Source of the DNA: Amorphoplanes friuliensis DSM 7358
GTDB taxonomy: Bacteria; Actinomycetota; Actinomycetes; Mycobacteriales; Micromonosporaceae
Reading direction: 5' to 3'
Assembly: GCF_000494755.1 (NCBI RefSeq)
Contig: NC_022657.1
Location: 8,958,001-9,022,000, forward strand
Length of the DNA stretch: 64,000 bases
Shown here: positions 44,281 to 52,476 of the stretch, piece by piece
Layout of the letters: every line of letters begins with the position of its first letter
Position numbering within the stretch: position 1 is the first letter of the stretch
Translations under genes and position numbers: made by a program
Notes under the pieces: generated by a model
Told to the model about the DNA's origin: nothing
The model's input: the letters and a program-made list of their open reading frames with translations, nothing else
Databases searched by the model: none

Positions 44281-45462
44281 CCGCTCGACCGCGAGGCCTC
44301 ATCCCACCGCCATGCCAACGGGGCTGCTGCCGGTTTCAACGGTTCGGCAGCCCGCCCGATGACCCCTGCGACGCCCGGCCTGACCGGCGGCGGGGTCAAC
44401 GCCGACCCGTTGCGCGCCAACCTCGCGCTGATGGCGCCGGGCACAGCCCTGCGCGACGGCCTCGAACGCATCCTCCGCGGTCGCACCGGCGCACTCATCG
44501 TCCTCGGTTACGACGCGGTCGTCGAGACGCTCTGCACGGGCGGCTTCGCCCTCGACGTCGAGTTCTCCGCCACCCGCCTCCGCGAGCTGTGCAAGATGGA
44601 CGGCGCCGTGGTCCTCTCCAGCGACGGGACCCGCATCGTCCGGGCCGCCGTCCACCTGATGCCCGACCCGGGCATCCACTCCGAGGAGTCCGGCACCCGC
44701 CACCGCACAGCCGAGCGGGTCGCCAAGCAGTCCGGCTTCCCGGTGATCTCGGTCAGCCAGTCGATGCACATCATCGGCCTCTACGTGAACGGCCAGCGCC
44801 ACGTCCTCGACGACTCGGCCGCCATCCTGTCCCGCGCCAACCAGGCCCTGGCCACCCTCGAGCGCTACAAACTGCGCCTCGACGAGGTCTCCGGCACCCT
44901 GTCCGCCCTGGAGATCGAAGACCTGGTCACCGTCCGCGACGCGGTTGCGGTCGTCCAGCGCCTCGAAATGGTTCGCCGCATCGCCGACGAAATCTCCGGC
45001 TACGTCGTCGAGCTCGGCACCGACGGCCGCCTCCTCGCCCTCCAGCTCGACGAGCTGATGGCCGGCGTCGACTCCGACCGCACCCTGGTCATCCGCGACT
45101 ATCTGCCGACCGGCCGCAAGGCCCGCACGCTGGACGAGGCCCTGGTCGAGCTCGACCTCCTCACCGCCACCGAAATGATCGACCTGGTCGCGGTGGCCAA
45201 GGCCATCGGTTACCCGGGCGCTTCGGACGCCTTGGACGCGGCCGTGAGCCCGCGAGGTTTCCGGCTGCTGGCCAAGGTCCCCCGCCTCCCCGCCCAGATC
45301 GTCGAACGCCTGGTGGACCACTTCGGCAGCCTCCAACGCCTCCTCGGCGCAACCGTCGAAGATCTCCAGGCGGTCGAGGGCGTGGGCGACGCCCGCGCCC
45401 GCGGCGTCCGCGAAGGCCTCTCCCGGCTGGCCGAAGCCTCGATCCTCGAACGCTACGTCTGA
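44278..45462 (+). CDS. disA: DNA-integrity scanning diadenylate cyclase
   Basis: 394 aa. Makes c-di-AMP from two ATP. Catalytic DAC motifs DGA at 108-110 (CKMDGAVV) and RHR at 141-143 (GTRHRTAE). Then a helical spine and a C-terminal HhH domain for branched DNA (VERLVDHFGSLQRLLGATVEDLQAVEGVGDARARGVREGLSRL). About 40 residues precede the conserved start; ATG at 44359 is an alternative. Octamer, inhibited at stalled DNA junctions. Confidence 0.96.
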   Translation: MPLDREASSHRHANGAAAGFNGSAARPMTPATPGLTGGGVNADPLRANLALMAPGTALRDGLERILRGRTGALIVLGYDAVVETLCTGGFALDVEFSATRLRELCKMDGAVVLSSDGTRIVRAAVHLMPDPGIHSEESGTRHRTAERVAKQSGFPVISVSQSMHIIGLYVNGQRHVLDDSAAILSRANQALATLERYKLRLDEVSGTLSALEIEDLVTVRDAVAVVQRLEMVRRIADEISGYVVELGTDGRLLALQLDELMAGVDSDRTLVIRDYLPTGRKARTLDEALVELDLLTATEMIDLVAVAKAIGYPGASDALDAAVSPRGFRLLAKVPRLPAQIVERLVDHFGSLQRLLGATVEDLQAVEGVGDARARGVREGLSRLAEASILERYV

Positions 45463-45589
45463 CCGCGCCCGCGATCGTCCGGTGGGCGGTCGAGACACCG
45501 GACCCGGAGGCTTTTCAACGCTTCCCTGCCGCGATGTGGGGCCGGCAGTTCCGATCGGCGTTCGCTGACCTGGGTTAAATCGCCCGCAG

Positions 45590-45619
45590 GCCGGCGTCCG
45601 GCTCTACGGGACTGCCGGC
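45590..45619. terminator. Hairpin between convergent disA and 45624 gene
   Basis: GCCGGCGTCC pairs with GGACTGCCGGC with one bulged base, loop of nine. Located between the two convergent stops. No T-run. Confidence 0.5.
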
Positions 45620-45623
45620 GGGG

Positions 45624-46394
45624 TCAGGCTGTGATGTCGAGGGCTACGGCGGCGCTGACCTTGGCGCCCAGGCGGCCGCGGAGGGAGTATTCGCCGGCGG
45701 CCGGGGCTGTGCCCGCGGCCAGGCCGGCCGAGCACTTGTTGGCCTGCTTGCCGTTCCAGGTCACGTTGTACTCGCGCTCACCGTTCGGCGGGAACGAGCG
45801 GACCTCCGAACCCTTGACCGTGCTGCAGGTGTCGGACGACCACATCTTCTGCACGCCCTGCTCGATGTAGAGCTCCTGCAGGTCGGCGCCGACGTCACGC
45901 GTACAGGTGCGGGCCGAGATGTTCTTGATTTTGAGGCGGATGGCCAGGGGCGCGCCGCGGCGGACCGTTGTTGTGCTCGGCACCGGGGTCACGGACATTT
46001 CCGCGTCGGTGCACGTGCCACCTGCGGCGGCCGCGATGTTTGCGTCGGTCGTGTCGTCGCCCGCGGGGTCGTTCGGGTCGGTGCCTGCGCCGGCTGAGGG
46101 CTTGGAGGCCGGGCCGGTGGCGGTCAGGTCGCCGGGGTCGGGGAGCGACGGGTTGCCCGCGCCCGGGCCCGGGTCCGTGAACGACGGCTCGGGATCGTCG
46201 GGCGTTGAGGCCCCGGGGGCCGGTGTGGGGCCCTGGGACGACACCGAGCCGCTGCCGCCGCGCTTCTTGGTGTCGTCGTCGCCGCCGGAGCACGACACGA
46301 ACAGCACGATGACGCCGAGCAGCAGTGCGCCGAGCACCACGGCGCGGCGCCGCCAGTACACGGCGGAGGGAAGGGGACCTACCGTCGAACGCAT
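45624..46394 (-). CDS. Single-pass membrane protein with Pro/Ser linker (Rv3587c-like position)
   Basis: 256 aa. Membrane segment at 18-35 (VVLGALLLGVIVLFVSC), a long disordered Gly/Pro/Asp/Thr linker (37-125), then an outside beta domain with four Cys in two pairs (TCTDAEM, ARTCTRD, SDTCSTV, NKCSAGL) and an Ig-like pattern (LAIRLKIKNISARTC). The same gene position after disA is filled by Rv3587c in M. tuberculosis. Function unknown. Confidence 0.82.
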   Translation of the reverse strand: MRSTVGPLPSAVYWRRRAVVLGALLLGVIVLFVSCSGGDDDTKKRGGSGSVSSQGPTPAPGASTPDDPEPSFTDPGPGAGNPSLPDPGDLTATGPASKPSAGAGTDPNDPAGDDTTDANIAAAAGGTCTDAEMSVTPVPSTTTVRRGAPLAIRLKIKNISARTCTRDVGADLQELYIEQGVQKMWSSDTCSTVKGSEVRSFPPNGEREYNVTWNGKQANKCSAGLAAGTAPAAGEYSLRGRLGAKVSAAVALDITA

Positions 46395-46475
46395 GATGGG
46401 TGCACCGTATCCCCGTCACGCCAGCCGGACGGGCGCGACGCGCCGGTTACGCGACACCGACTCGCTTACTGATCG

Positions 46476-47027
46476 TTAGAGATAGACCTTGCGCTGGTAG
46501 ACGGCGTGGGCACCGGCGACACGATCAAGGAAGAGTTTTCCGTCGCAGTGATCGATCTCGTGCTGCAGGGCCCGTGCTTCGAAGGCGTCGGTGGTCAGGA
46601 GGACGGCTTCACCCGTACCGGGGAGGACGGCCTCGACCACGAGGCGGCTTGCGCGTTTCACGTCGCCGGTCAGGTCGGGGACGGACATGCAGCCCTCGCG
46701 GCCGGGGCGCCAGCGGCTCGCCTCGACGACCCGGGCGTTGCACAGCACAAACGTGCCGTGGTTGGTCGCCGTTTTCGGGTGCTGGGTCACGTCCACCGCG
46801 AACACCCGCGCACCGACACCCACCTGCGGCGCGGCGAGGCCGACACAGCCGGGCGACACCCGCATCGTGGCGACCAGGTCGGCGGCGAGCTGCACCACCT
46901 CGGGGTCCAGCGGGTCGACGTCGGCGCCGACGGTGCTCAGGACGCTCGCCGGGGCGGTGACCACGGGCAGGACCTTGCCGTCGACCCCGAGAACGTCGGG
47001 TTTCCAGTCGGCCAGGGCGTCACTCAC
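46476..47027 (-). CDS. def: Peptide deformylase
   Basis: 183 aa from GTG at 47027, overlapping the ACT gene stop (GTGA). Removes the formyl group from new proteins. Metalloenzyme motifs: GLAAPQVG (motif I), EGCMSVP (motif II, Met instead of Leu, metal Cys) and QHEIDHCDG (motif III, HExxH metal ligands). Full length. Confidence 0.94.
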   Translation of the reverse strand: MSDALADWKPDVLGVDGKVLPVVTAPASVLSTVGADVDPLDPEVVQLAADLVATMRVSPGCVGLAAPQVGVGARVFAVDVTQHPKTATNHGTFVLCNARVVEASRWRPGREGCMSVPDLTGDVKRASRLVVEAVLPGTGEAVLLTTDAFEARALQHEIDHCDGKLFLDRVAGAHAVYQRKVYL

Positions 47028-47527
47028 AGGACGTCCGATTCGGCGCGGCGCAGCGTGACATCGACACCCAGCTCGTCGGCGGCGAGTGCGAGGCGGGCGG
47101 CCAGCGTGTCGGCACCGCCGGACGGCACCTCGACCTCGGCGATCAGCACGTAGAGCGGCCCGGTCAGGCGGGTGGTGAGGTCGGTGATGTTGCCACCGGC
47201 CGCGGCGACCACCCGGGTGACGGCGGCGACGATGCCGAGACGGTCCGCGCCGTGGACGCTGACCAGGTACGGCTCCCCCGCAACGTCCGCGTCGGCCTCG
47301 GGGGCAACCGCCCGCACCGTGGCGAGCAGGCCGGTGAGGGGTGCCAGCGCCTTCTCGACGTCCTCGGCGGCAGGCCCGTTGCAGATCAGGGTCATGGCGA
47401 AGTGGCCGCGGAGCCGGGTCATCGTGGAGTCGGACAGGTTCGCCCCGACACCGGCGAGGGCCTCGGAGACGTCCGCGATGATGCCGGTCCGGTCGGGACC
47501 GATGACGGTGATGGCAAGCTCGTTCAC
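47024..47527 (-). CDS. Double ACT-domain regulator
   Basis: 167 aa from GTG. Two ACT domains: residues 1-75 (LAITVIGPDRTGIIADVSEALAGVGANLSDSTMTRLRGHF) and 86-160 (YLVSVHGADRLGIVAAVTRVVAAAGGNITDL). Similar to GcvR-type glycine-cleavage regulators that bind amino acids; no DNA-binding domain. Cotranscribed with def; divergent from mutY by 25 bases. Confidence 0.87.
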   Translation of the reverse strand: MNELAITVIGPDRTGIIADVSEALAGVGANLSDSTMTRLRGHFAMTLICNGPAAEDVEKALAPLTGLLATVRAVAPEADADVAGEPYLVSVHGADRLGIVAAVTRVVAAAGGNITDLTTRLTGPLYVLIAEVEVPSGGADTLAARLALAADELGVDVTLRRAESDVL

Positions 47528-47552
47528 CCCGGCATCTTAAGCTGGACCGGTT

Positions 47553-48455
47553 ATGACGCTCGCCGACTCGGTCACCCAGTGGTACGACATCAACGCCCGC
47601 GACCTGCCCTGGCGGGTCCCCGGCACCAGCGCCTGGGCGGTGCTGGTCAGCGAGGTGATGCTCCAGCAGACACCCGTCGTCCGGGTGACTCCGGCCTGGC
47701 ACGCCTGGATGGAACGCTGGCCCACACCCGCCGACCTGACCCAGGATCCCCCGTCCGAGGCGATCCGCATGTGGGGTCGCCTGGGCTACCCCCGCCGGGC
47801 GATGCGGCTGCACGCGTGCGCTGTGGCCATCGTGGAACGCCACGGCGGCCGGGTGCCCGACGACCTCGACCAGTTGCTCGCCCTGCCCGGAGTCGGGACC
47901 TACACGGCCCGTGCGGTGGCGACCTTCGCGTACGGGCAACGTCACCCGGTCGTGGACACCAACGTCCGGCGGGTCGTGTCCCGGGCGGTCGCGGGTGACC
48001 CGGACGCCGGGCCCGCCACGACAACCGCGGATCTCGCCGCGATGGCCGAACTGCTGCCGATCGAGCCGGCCCGGGCCGCGCGCGCCAGCATCGCCTTCAT
48101 GGAGCTGGGCGCGATCGTCTGCACAGCGCGATCACCCCGCTGCGGGGTCTGCCCGTTCGAGCAGGTGTGTGCGTGGCATCAGAGCGGTGCTCCGGCGCCG
48201 GCGGGTCCGACCCGCAAGACCCAGAAGTACGCCGGGACCGACCGTCAGGTCCGGGGTCTGCTGCTGGAGGTGCTGCGGCACGCCACCGGCCCGGTGCCGC
48301 GTCAACGTCTGGACACGGTCTGGGCCGACGAGGTGCAGCGCGCCCGCGCCCTGTCCGGCCTGGTCACGGACGGCCTGGTCGAGCCGCTCGACTCGGACGC
48401 CGACCGTTTTGTCCTCGCCGGCGACCACCCGCCCCGCTTTCCACCGCTCAGTTGA
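47553..48455 (+). CDS. mutY: A/G-specific adenine glycosylase
   Basis: 300 aa. HhH-GPD fold with catalytic Glu in VSEVMLQQT, HhH LLALPGVGTYTARAVATFAYG and catalytic Asp in VVDTNVRR. The 4Fe-4S loop has four Cys (C-x6-C-x2-C-x5-C, CTARSPRCGVCPFEQVC). Removes adenine opposite 8-oxoguanine. The C-terminal NUDIX-like domain of E. coli MutY is replaced by a short tail, as usual in actinobacteria. Confidence 0.94.
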   Translation: MTLADSVTQWYDINARDLPWRVPGTSAWAVLVSEVMLQQTPVVRVTPAWHAWMERWPTPADLTQDPPSEAIRMWGRLGYPRRAMRLHACAVAIVERHGGRVPDDLDQLLALPGVGTYTARAVATFAYGQRHPVVDTNVRRVVSRAVAGDPDAGPATTTADLAAMAELLPIEPARAARASIAFMELGAIVCTARSPRCGVCPFEQVCAWHQSGAPAPAGPTRKTQKYAGTDRQVRGLLLEVLRHATGPVPRQRLDTVWADEVQRARALSGLVTDGLVEPLDSDADRFVLAGDHPPRFPPLS

Positions 48456-49023
48456 TCTCGAGGGTGGTCGCCAGCTCCGGCGTCAGCGGGTAGGGCTGTT
48501 CGGCGGGGAGCAGCGCCGGGTCGCGGGTCGCCTGGATCTGGTGTGCAAGATCGGTGACGTCGCGGATGGCGACCGTCCACTCGTCCACGTACCGTCCGAC
48601 CGCTTCACGGCCCAGCCCGAGCTGCAACGACCGGTACGGCAGCGGCTGCAACTGGATGTTCCGCTCGGGATCCCACTGGACCCGGACCGGACTCTTCCGC
48701 AGCCGCCGGGACCAGTCGGCCTGGCTCTCCCCGCTGCCGGGCGAGTGATGGCTGATGCACGCGTGCGCGAGCGCCCACTCGAACCCGGTCCGGCTGATGT
48801 CGATCGCGAGGACGCGCTCCTGGCCGGGCTTCGCGCCCCAGCCGCAGCGGTACATCATCCACAGGAACGACGGCTTGATCCAGGTCATCCGCTCGAGCTT
48901 GAACGGCGGGACGAAGTGGCCCGCGCGTACCGCCGGTTCGGCGATCTGGACGGGATAGGCCTGGTAGACGGTGATCGTCTTGTCGGTGAAAGCGGCCCTG
49001 ATCTGCCGCTGAGGAACTTCCAT
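48448..49023 (-). CDS. DUF4291 family protein
   Basis: 191 aa. Family-typical stretches: RQIRAAFTDKTITVYQAYPVQIAEPAV, LERMTWIKPSFLWMMYRCGWG and QERVLAIDISRTGFEWALAHACISHH. No signal or membrane segment. Function unknown. Overlaps the 3' end of mutY by eight bases. Not part of the usual clpC neighbourhood. Confidence 0.88.
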   Translation of the reverse strand: MEVPQRQIRAAFTDKTITVYQAYPVQIAEPAVRAGHFVPPFKLERMTWIKPSFLWMMYRCGWGAKPGQERVLAIDISRTGFEWALAHACISHHSPGSGESQADWSRRLRKSPVRVQWDPERNIQLQPLPYRSLQLGLGREAVGRYVDEWTVAIRDVTDLAHQIQATRDPALLPAEQPYPLTPELATTLEIN

Positions 49024-49062
49024 GCGTCCATGGTCGCGTACCGGGGCCAGCCATTTAACGGC

Positions 49063-49096
49063 GGAACGGCCCGGCGCCGAAGCGCCGGGCCGTTCC
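49063..49096 (-). terminator. Very stable terminator of clpC with UUCG loop
   Basis: Perfect 15-bp stem (GGAACGGCCCGGCGC / GCGCCGGGCCGTTCC). On the clpC transcript the loop is C(UUCG)G, an exceptionally stable tetraloop. It starts 15 bases after the clpC stop. Confidence 0.85.
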
Positions 49097-49110
49097 GATG
49101 ATCGTGCTTT

Positions 49111-51633
49111 TTACTCCTCCGAGGCAGCCGCGCCGAGGTCGGCGGGCACTGCGTCGGGGACCACCGAGCCGCGGTCAGCTCCCGTGAAGGTGAGCTTCGA
49201 CTTCTCGATGTTGTCCGGGTCGCCCTCGCAGTCCACGACCACGATCTGGCCGGGGCGCAGCTCGTTGAAGAGGATCTGCTCGGACAGGGTGTCCTCCAGG
49301 TCGCGCTGGATCGTCCGGCGCAGCGGCCGGGCGCCCAGGACCGGGTCGAAGCCCTTCTTCGCCAGGTACTTCTTGGCGTTGTCGGTCAGCTCGAGGCCCA
49401 TGTCCTTGTTCTTGAGCTGGCCCTCGATCCGCGCCGTGAAGATGTCGACGATCTGAAGGATCTCCTCCTGCCGAAGCTGGTGGAAGACGATCGTGTCGTC
49501 GATGCGGTTGAGGAACTCCGGGCGGAAGTGCTGCTTCAGCTCGTCGTTGACCTTGACCTTCATCCGGTCGTAGTTGCTCTCGACGTCCTCGGACGCCTGG
49601 AAGCCCAGCGACACCGCCTTGGCCACGTCACGCGTGCCGAGGTTGGTGGTCAGGATGATCACCGTGTTCTTGAAGTCCACGATGCGGCCCTGACCGTCGG
49701 TGAGGCGGCCGTCCTCCAGGATCTGCAGGAGCGTGTTGAACACGTCCGGGTGGGCCTTCTCGATCTCGTCGAAGAGGACCACGGAGAACGGCTTGCGGCG
49801 GACCTTCTCGGTCAGCTGGCCGCCCTCGTCGTATCCCACGTAGCCGGGAGGCGCACCGACGAGGCGCGACACCGTGTAGCGGTCGTGGAACTCGGACATG
49901 TCGAGCTGGATCAGCGCGTCCTCGGAGCCGAAGAGGAACTCGGCCAGCGCCTTGGAGAGCTCGGTCTTACCGACACCGGACGGGCCGGCGAAGATGAACG
50001 AGCCCGAGGGGCGCTTCGGGTCCTTCAGGCCGGCGCGGGTACGCCGGATGGCCTTCGAGACCGCCTTCACAGCGTCCTCCTGGCCGATGACGCGCTTGTG
50101 GAGCTCGTCCTCCATGCGCAGCAGGCGGGACGTCTCCTCCTCGGTCAGCTTGTAGACCGGGATGCCGGTCCAGTTGCCCAGGACCTCGGCGATCTGCTCG
50201 TCGTCGACCTCGGACACGACGTCGAGGTCGCCGGCCTTCCACTCCTTCTCCCGCTGGGCCTTCTGCCCGAGGAGCTGCTTCTCCTTGTCGCGCAGCTGCG
50301 CGGCCCGCTCGAAGTCCTGCGCGTCGATCGCGGACTCCTTGTCGCGGCGGACCTGGGCGATGCGCTCGTCGAAGTCACGGAGGTCCGGCGGCGCGGTCAT
50401 CCGGCGGATGCGCATCCGGGCGCCGGCCTCGTCGATCAGGTCGATCGCCTTGTCCGGGAGGAAGCGGTCCGAGATGTACCGGTCGGCCAGCGTCGCCGCG
50501 GCCACGAGGGCAGCGTCGGTGATGCTGATCCGGTGGTGCGCCTCGTAACGGTCGCGGAGGCCCTTGAGGATCTCGATGGTGTGCGCCAGCGACGGCTCAC
50601 CCACCTGGATCGGCTGGAAGCGGCGCTCGAGAGCGGCGTCCTTCTCGAGGTGCTTGCGGTACTCGTCAAGGGTGGTCGCGCCGATGGTCTGGAGCTCACC
50701 ACGCGCGAGCATGGGCTTCAGGATCGAGGCGGCGTCGATGGCGCCCTCGGCGGCACCGGCACCCACCAGGGTGTGGATCTCGTCGATGAAGAGGATGATG
50801 TCGCCCCGCGTGCGGATCTCCTTGAGCACCTTCTTGAGGCGCTCCTCGAAGTCACCGCGGTAACGGGAGCCGGCCACCAGCGCGCCGAGGTCGAGCGTGT
50901 AGAGCTGCTTGTCCTTGAGCGTCTCGGGCACCTCGCCCTTGACGATGGACTGGGACAGCCCCTCGACGACGGCGGTCTTGCCGACGCCGGGCTCGCCGAT
51001 CAGCACCGGGTTGTTCTTGGTACGGCGGGAGAGCACCTGCATGACCCGCTCGATTTCCTTCTCCCGGCCGATGACCGGGTCGAGCTTGCCCTCGCGGGCG
51101 GCCTGGGTCAGGTTGCGTCCGAACTGGTCGAGAACCAGGCTCGTCGACGGGGCGGCCTCGCCCGCGGCGGCTCCGGCGGCAGCCGGCTCCTTGCCCTGGT
51201 AGCCCGAGAGCAGCTGGATGACCTGCTGGCGGACCCGGTTGAGGTCGGCGCCGAGCTTGACCAGCACCTGGGCGGCGACGCCCTCGCCCTCACGGATCAG
51301 CCCGAGCAGGATGTGCTCCGTGCCGATGTAGTTGTGGCCGAGCTGCAGGGCCTCGCGCAGCGAGAGCTCCAGCACCTTCTTGGCCCGCGGCGTGAACGGG
51401 ATGTGCCCGCTCGGCGCCTGCTGACCCTGGCCGATGATCTCCTCGACCTGCTGCCGGACCCCCTCGAGGGAGATGCCGAGGCTCTCCAGAGCCTTCGCGG
51501 CAACACCTTCGCCCTCGTGGATCAGGCCGAGCAGGATGTGCTCTGTCCCGATGTAGTTGTGGTTGAGCATCCGGGCCTCTTCTTGGGCCAGGACGACAAC
51601 CCGTCGCGCTCGGTCGGTGAACCGCTCGAACAT
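49111..51633 (-). CDS. clpC: ATP-dependent Clp protease ATPase subunit ClpC
   Basis: 840 aa from ATG at 51633 (GAGGAGCACGAGGGC upstream); longer in-frame starts give non-conserved sequence. Two N-terminal Clp repeats (MFERFTDRARRVVVLAQEEARMLNH; FTPRAKKVLELSLREALQ), AAA-1 with Walker A GEPGVGKT, UVR-like middle region (DFERAAQLRDKEKQLLGQ) and AAA-2 with Walker A GPSGVGKT. ClpP-docking loop VSLGFQ lies in the C-terminal half. Unfolds substrates for ClpP. Essential in mycobacteria. Confidence 0.98.
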   Translation of the reverse strand: MFERFTDRARRVVVLAQEEARMLNHNYIGTEHILLGLIHEGEGVAAKALESLGISLEGVRQQVEEIIGQGQQAPSGHIPFTPRAKKVLELSLREALQLGHNYIGTEHILLGLIREGEGVAAQVLVKLGADLNRVRQQVIQLLSGYQGKEPAAAGAAAGEAAPSTSLVLDQFGRNLTQAAREGKLDPVIGREKEIERVMQVLSRRTKNNPVLIGEPGVGKTAVVEGLSQSIVKGEVPETLKDKQLYTLDLGALVAGSRYRGDFEERLKKVLKEIRTRGDIILFIDEIHTLVGAGAAEGAIDAASILKPMLARGELQTIGATTLDEYRKHLEKDAALERRFQPIQVGEPSLAHTIEILKGLRDRYEAHHRISITDAALVAAATLADRYISDRFLPDKAIDLIDEAGARMRIRRMTAPPDLRDFDERIAQVRRDKESAIDAQDFERAAQLRDKEKQLLGQKAQREKEWKAGDLDVVSEVDDEQIAEVLGNWTGIPVYKLTEEETSRLLRMEDELHKRVIGQEDAVKAVSKAIRRTRAGLKDPKRPSGSFIFAGPSGVGKTELSKALAEFLFGSEDALIQLDMSEFHDRYTVSRLVGAPPGYVGYDEGGQLTEKVRRKPFSVVLFDEIEKAHPDVFNTLLQILEDGRLTDGQGRIVDFKNTVIILTTNLGTRDVAKAVSLGFQASEDVESNYDRMKVKVNDELKQHFRPEFLNRIDDTIVFHQLRQEEILQIVDIFTARIEGQLKNKDMGLELTDNAKKYLAKKGFDPVLGARPLRRTIQRDLEDTLSEQILFNELRPGQIVVVDCEGDPDNIEKSKLTFTGADRGSVVPDAVPADLGAAASEE

Positions 51634-51682
51634 GCCCTCGTGCTCCTCACGTGCCGTGCGCCAATGAACTGGCGGGGCCAGC

Positions 51683-51707
51683 GCACGGGTATCGGTGATA
51701 CCTGTGC
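51683..51707. promoter_or_regulatory. Dyad at the clpC start site
   Basis: Eleven-base arms GCACGGGTATC and GATACCTGTGC around GGT, ten of eleven pairs complementary. It lies at or just downstream of the predicted clpC transcription start, about 50 bases before the ATG. Could be a repressor operator or a leader hairpin. Confidence 0.6.
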
Positions 51708-51713
51708 TCATCC

Positions 51714-51719
51714 ACTCTA
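51714..51719 (-). promoter_or_regulatory. Probable clpC -10 box
   Basis: TAGAGT on the minus strand, about seven bases before the dyad. The -35 is not clear, which fits an activator-dependent promoter. Confidence 0.45.
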
Positions 51720-51827
51720 TCGCCGCCGGGTGACTCTGCTGGGCCCTCGAGCCCTCTCGGGACGTCCTGCGCCGATGTTCTTCCAAACTTCGCACGCTCA
51801 CGGGCTGTTCCCCACCCTTGAGGAGTA

Positions 51828-51840
51828 CGCGCACAGCGAA
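51828..51840. promoter_or_regulatory. Possible ClgR-type box upstream of clpC
   Basis: CGCGCACAGCGAA: CGC and GCG five bases apart followed by AA, close to the remembered ClgR consensus (CGCYNANRGCG) with one mismatch. It lies about 110 bases upstream of the -10 box. Confidence 0.3.
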
Positions 51841-51859
51841 ATCCCCAGCACCCGAAGCT

Positions 51860-51902
51860 TCGTCCACAGCCTGTGGACAACACCGTCCACCCCTGTGGAT
51901 AA
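51860..51902. other. Cluster of four DnaA-box-like nonamers
   Basis: TCGTCCACA (+, 51860), TTGTCCACA (minus, 51872-51880), CCGTCCACC (+, 51883; last base off) and TTATCCACA (minus, 51894-51902). Starts are 12, 11 and 11 bases apart, in alternating orientation, i.e. about one helical turn each. The first two together form the perfect palindrome GTCCACAGCCTGTGGAC. Situated between the lsr2 terminator and the clpC promoter. Confidence 0.7.
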
Positions 51903-51942
51903 CTTACGCAAGGTCGGCGAAGAACGCGCGAAAAGCAGCAGG

Positions 51943-51968
51943 GTCCGTGGCGCGTGTGCGCCACGGAC
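51943..51968 (-). terminator. lsr2 terminator
   Basis: Perfect 11-bp stem (GTCCGTGGCGC / GCGCCACGGAC), loop of four, followed on the minus strand by CTGCTGCTTTTC. It begins 21 bases after the lsr2 stop. Confidence 0.8.
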
Positions 51969-51989
51969 CCCGCTTCACAGCCCTACCGC

Positions 51990-52343
51990 TCAGCGGCCGG
52001 GACCCTTCGCGTGGAACTCGTCCACGATCTCCTGCGGGATCCGGCCCCGGTCGGAGATGTCCTTGCCGGCCTTCTTGGCCCACTCGCGGATCGCTTTGTT
52101 CTGCTCCCGGTCGGCGGTCGCGCCACCACGACCGCGCGCCGCGCGGCCGCCGACGACAACACCACCGCGCGCGACCTTCGAGCCCGCGCCCACGTACGGC
52201 GCGAAGACGTCCCGCAATTTCGCCGCGTTCTTGTCGGACAGGTCGATCTCATACTGAATGCCGTCGAGGGCGAACTTGACGGTCTCCTCGGCGTCACCGC
52301 CGTCGAGGTCATCGACCAGCTTGTGAATGATCTGCTTGGCCAC
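51990..52343 (-). CDS. lsr2: Lsr2 nucleoid-associated protein
   Basis: 117 aa from GTG (GGGAGGA upstream). N-terminal beta-sheet dimerisation domain (MAKQIIHKLVDDLDGGDAEETVKFALDGIQYEIDLSDKNAAKLRDV), Gly/Arg/Ala linker, C-terminal DNA-binding helices with the AT-hook-like RGR in ISDRGRIPQEIVDEF. Xenogeneic silencer and H-NS analogue of actinobacteria; binds AT-rich minor groove. Confidence 0.97.
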   Translation of the reverse strand: MAKQIIHKLVDDLDGGDAEETVKFALDGIQYEIDLSDKNAAKLRDVFAPYVGAGSKVARGGVVVGGRAARGRGGATADREQNKAIREWAKKAGKDISDRGRIPQEIVDEFHAKGPGR

Positions 52344-52392
52344 GCGCCGTTATCCTCCCGAACACAGGTTCTCTCTCCACGCTTTTCCCGTG

Positions 52393-52423
52393 AACAATAA
52401 CGCCCGTGCTGCGTGATCCGTCA
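52393..52423 (-). promoter_or_regulatory. Probable lsr2 promoter
   Basis: Minus strand TTGACG (complement of 52418-52423), 19 bases, TATTGT (complement of 52393-52398). The spacer is slightly long. Predicted leader of about 45 bases. Confidence 0.5.
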
Positions 52424-52476
52424 ATGGCGGGGAGCCGATTGCGGTGCGGCGATGCAAATCGTGTGACCTGCGCGGG

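Noticed and set aside
45474..45578. Short frame ending FQRFPAAMWGRQFRSAFADLG after disA
   Set aside because: Looks protein-like and could be a gene relic, but it has no start codon in a sensible place and is too short to support.
46476..47945. 489-codon frame fusing peptide deformylase to an upstream part
   Set aside because: The upstream part is antisense/out-of-frame to the ACT-domain and mutY genes; deformylase starts at GTG 47027.
51634..51867. N-terminal extension of ClpC
   Set aside because: The canonical MFERFTDRARRV start at 51633 has a good ribosome site; the upstream frame is non-conserved and contains the dyad and promoter.
51860..51902. Chromosomal replication origin
   Set aside because: Only four boxes, no AT-rich unwinding element and no dnaA, dnaN, gyr or rpmH genes nearby; treated as a DnaA-binding site only.
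49480..52257. 925-codon + strand frame antisense to clpC and lsr2
   Set aside because: Covers two conserved genes on the other strand and has no ribosome site or recognisable domain.
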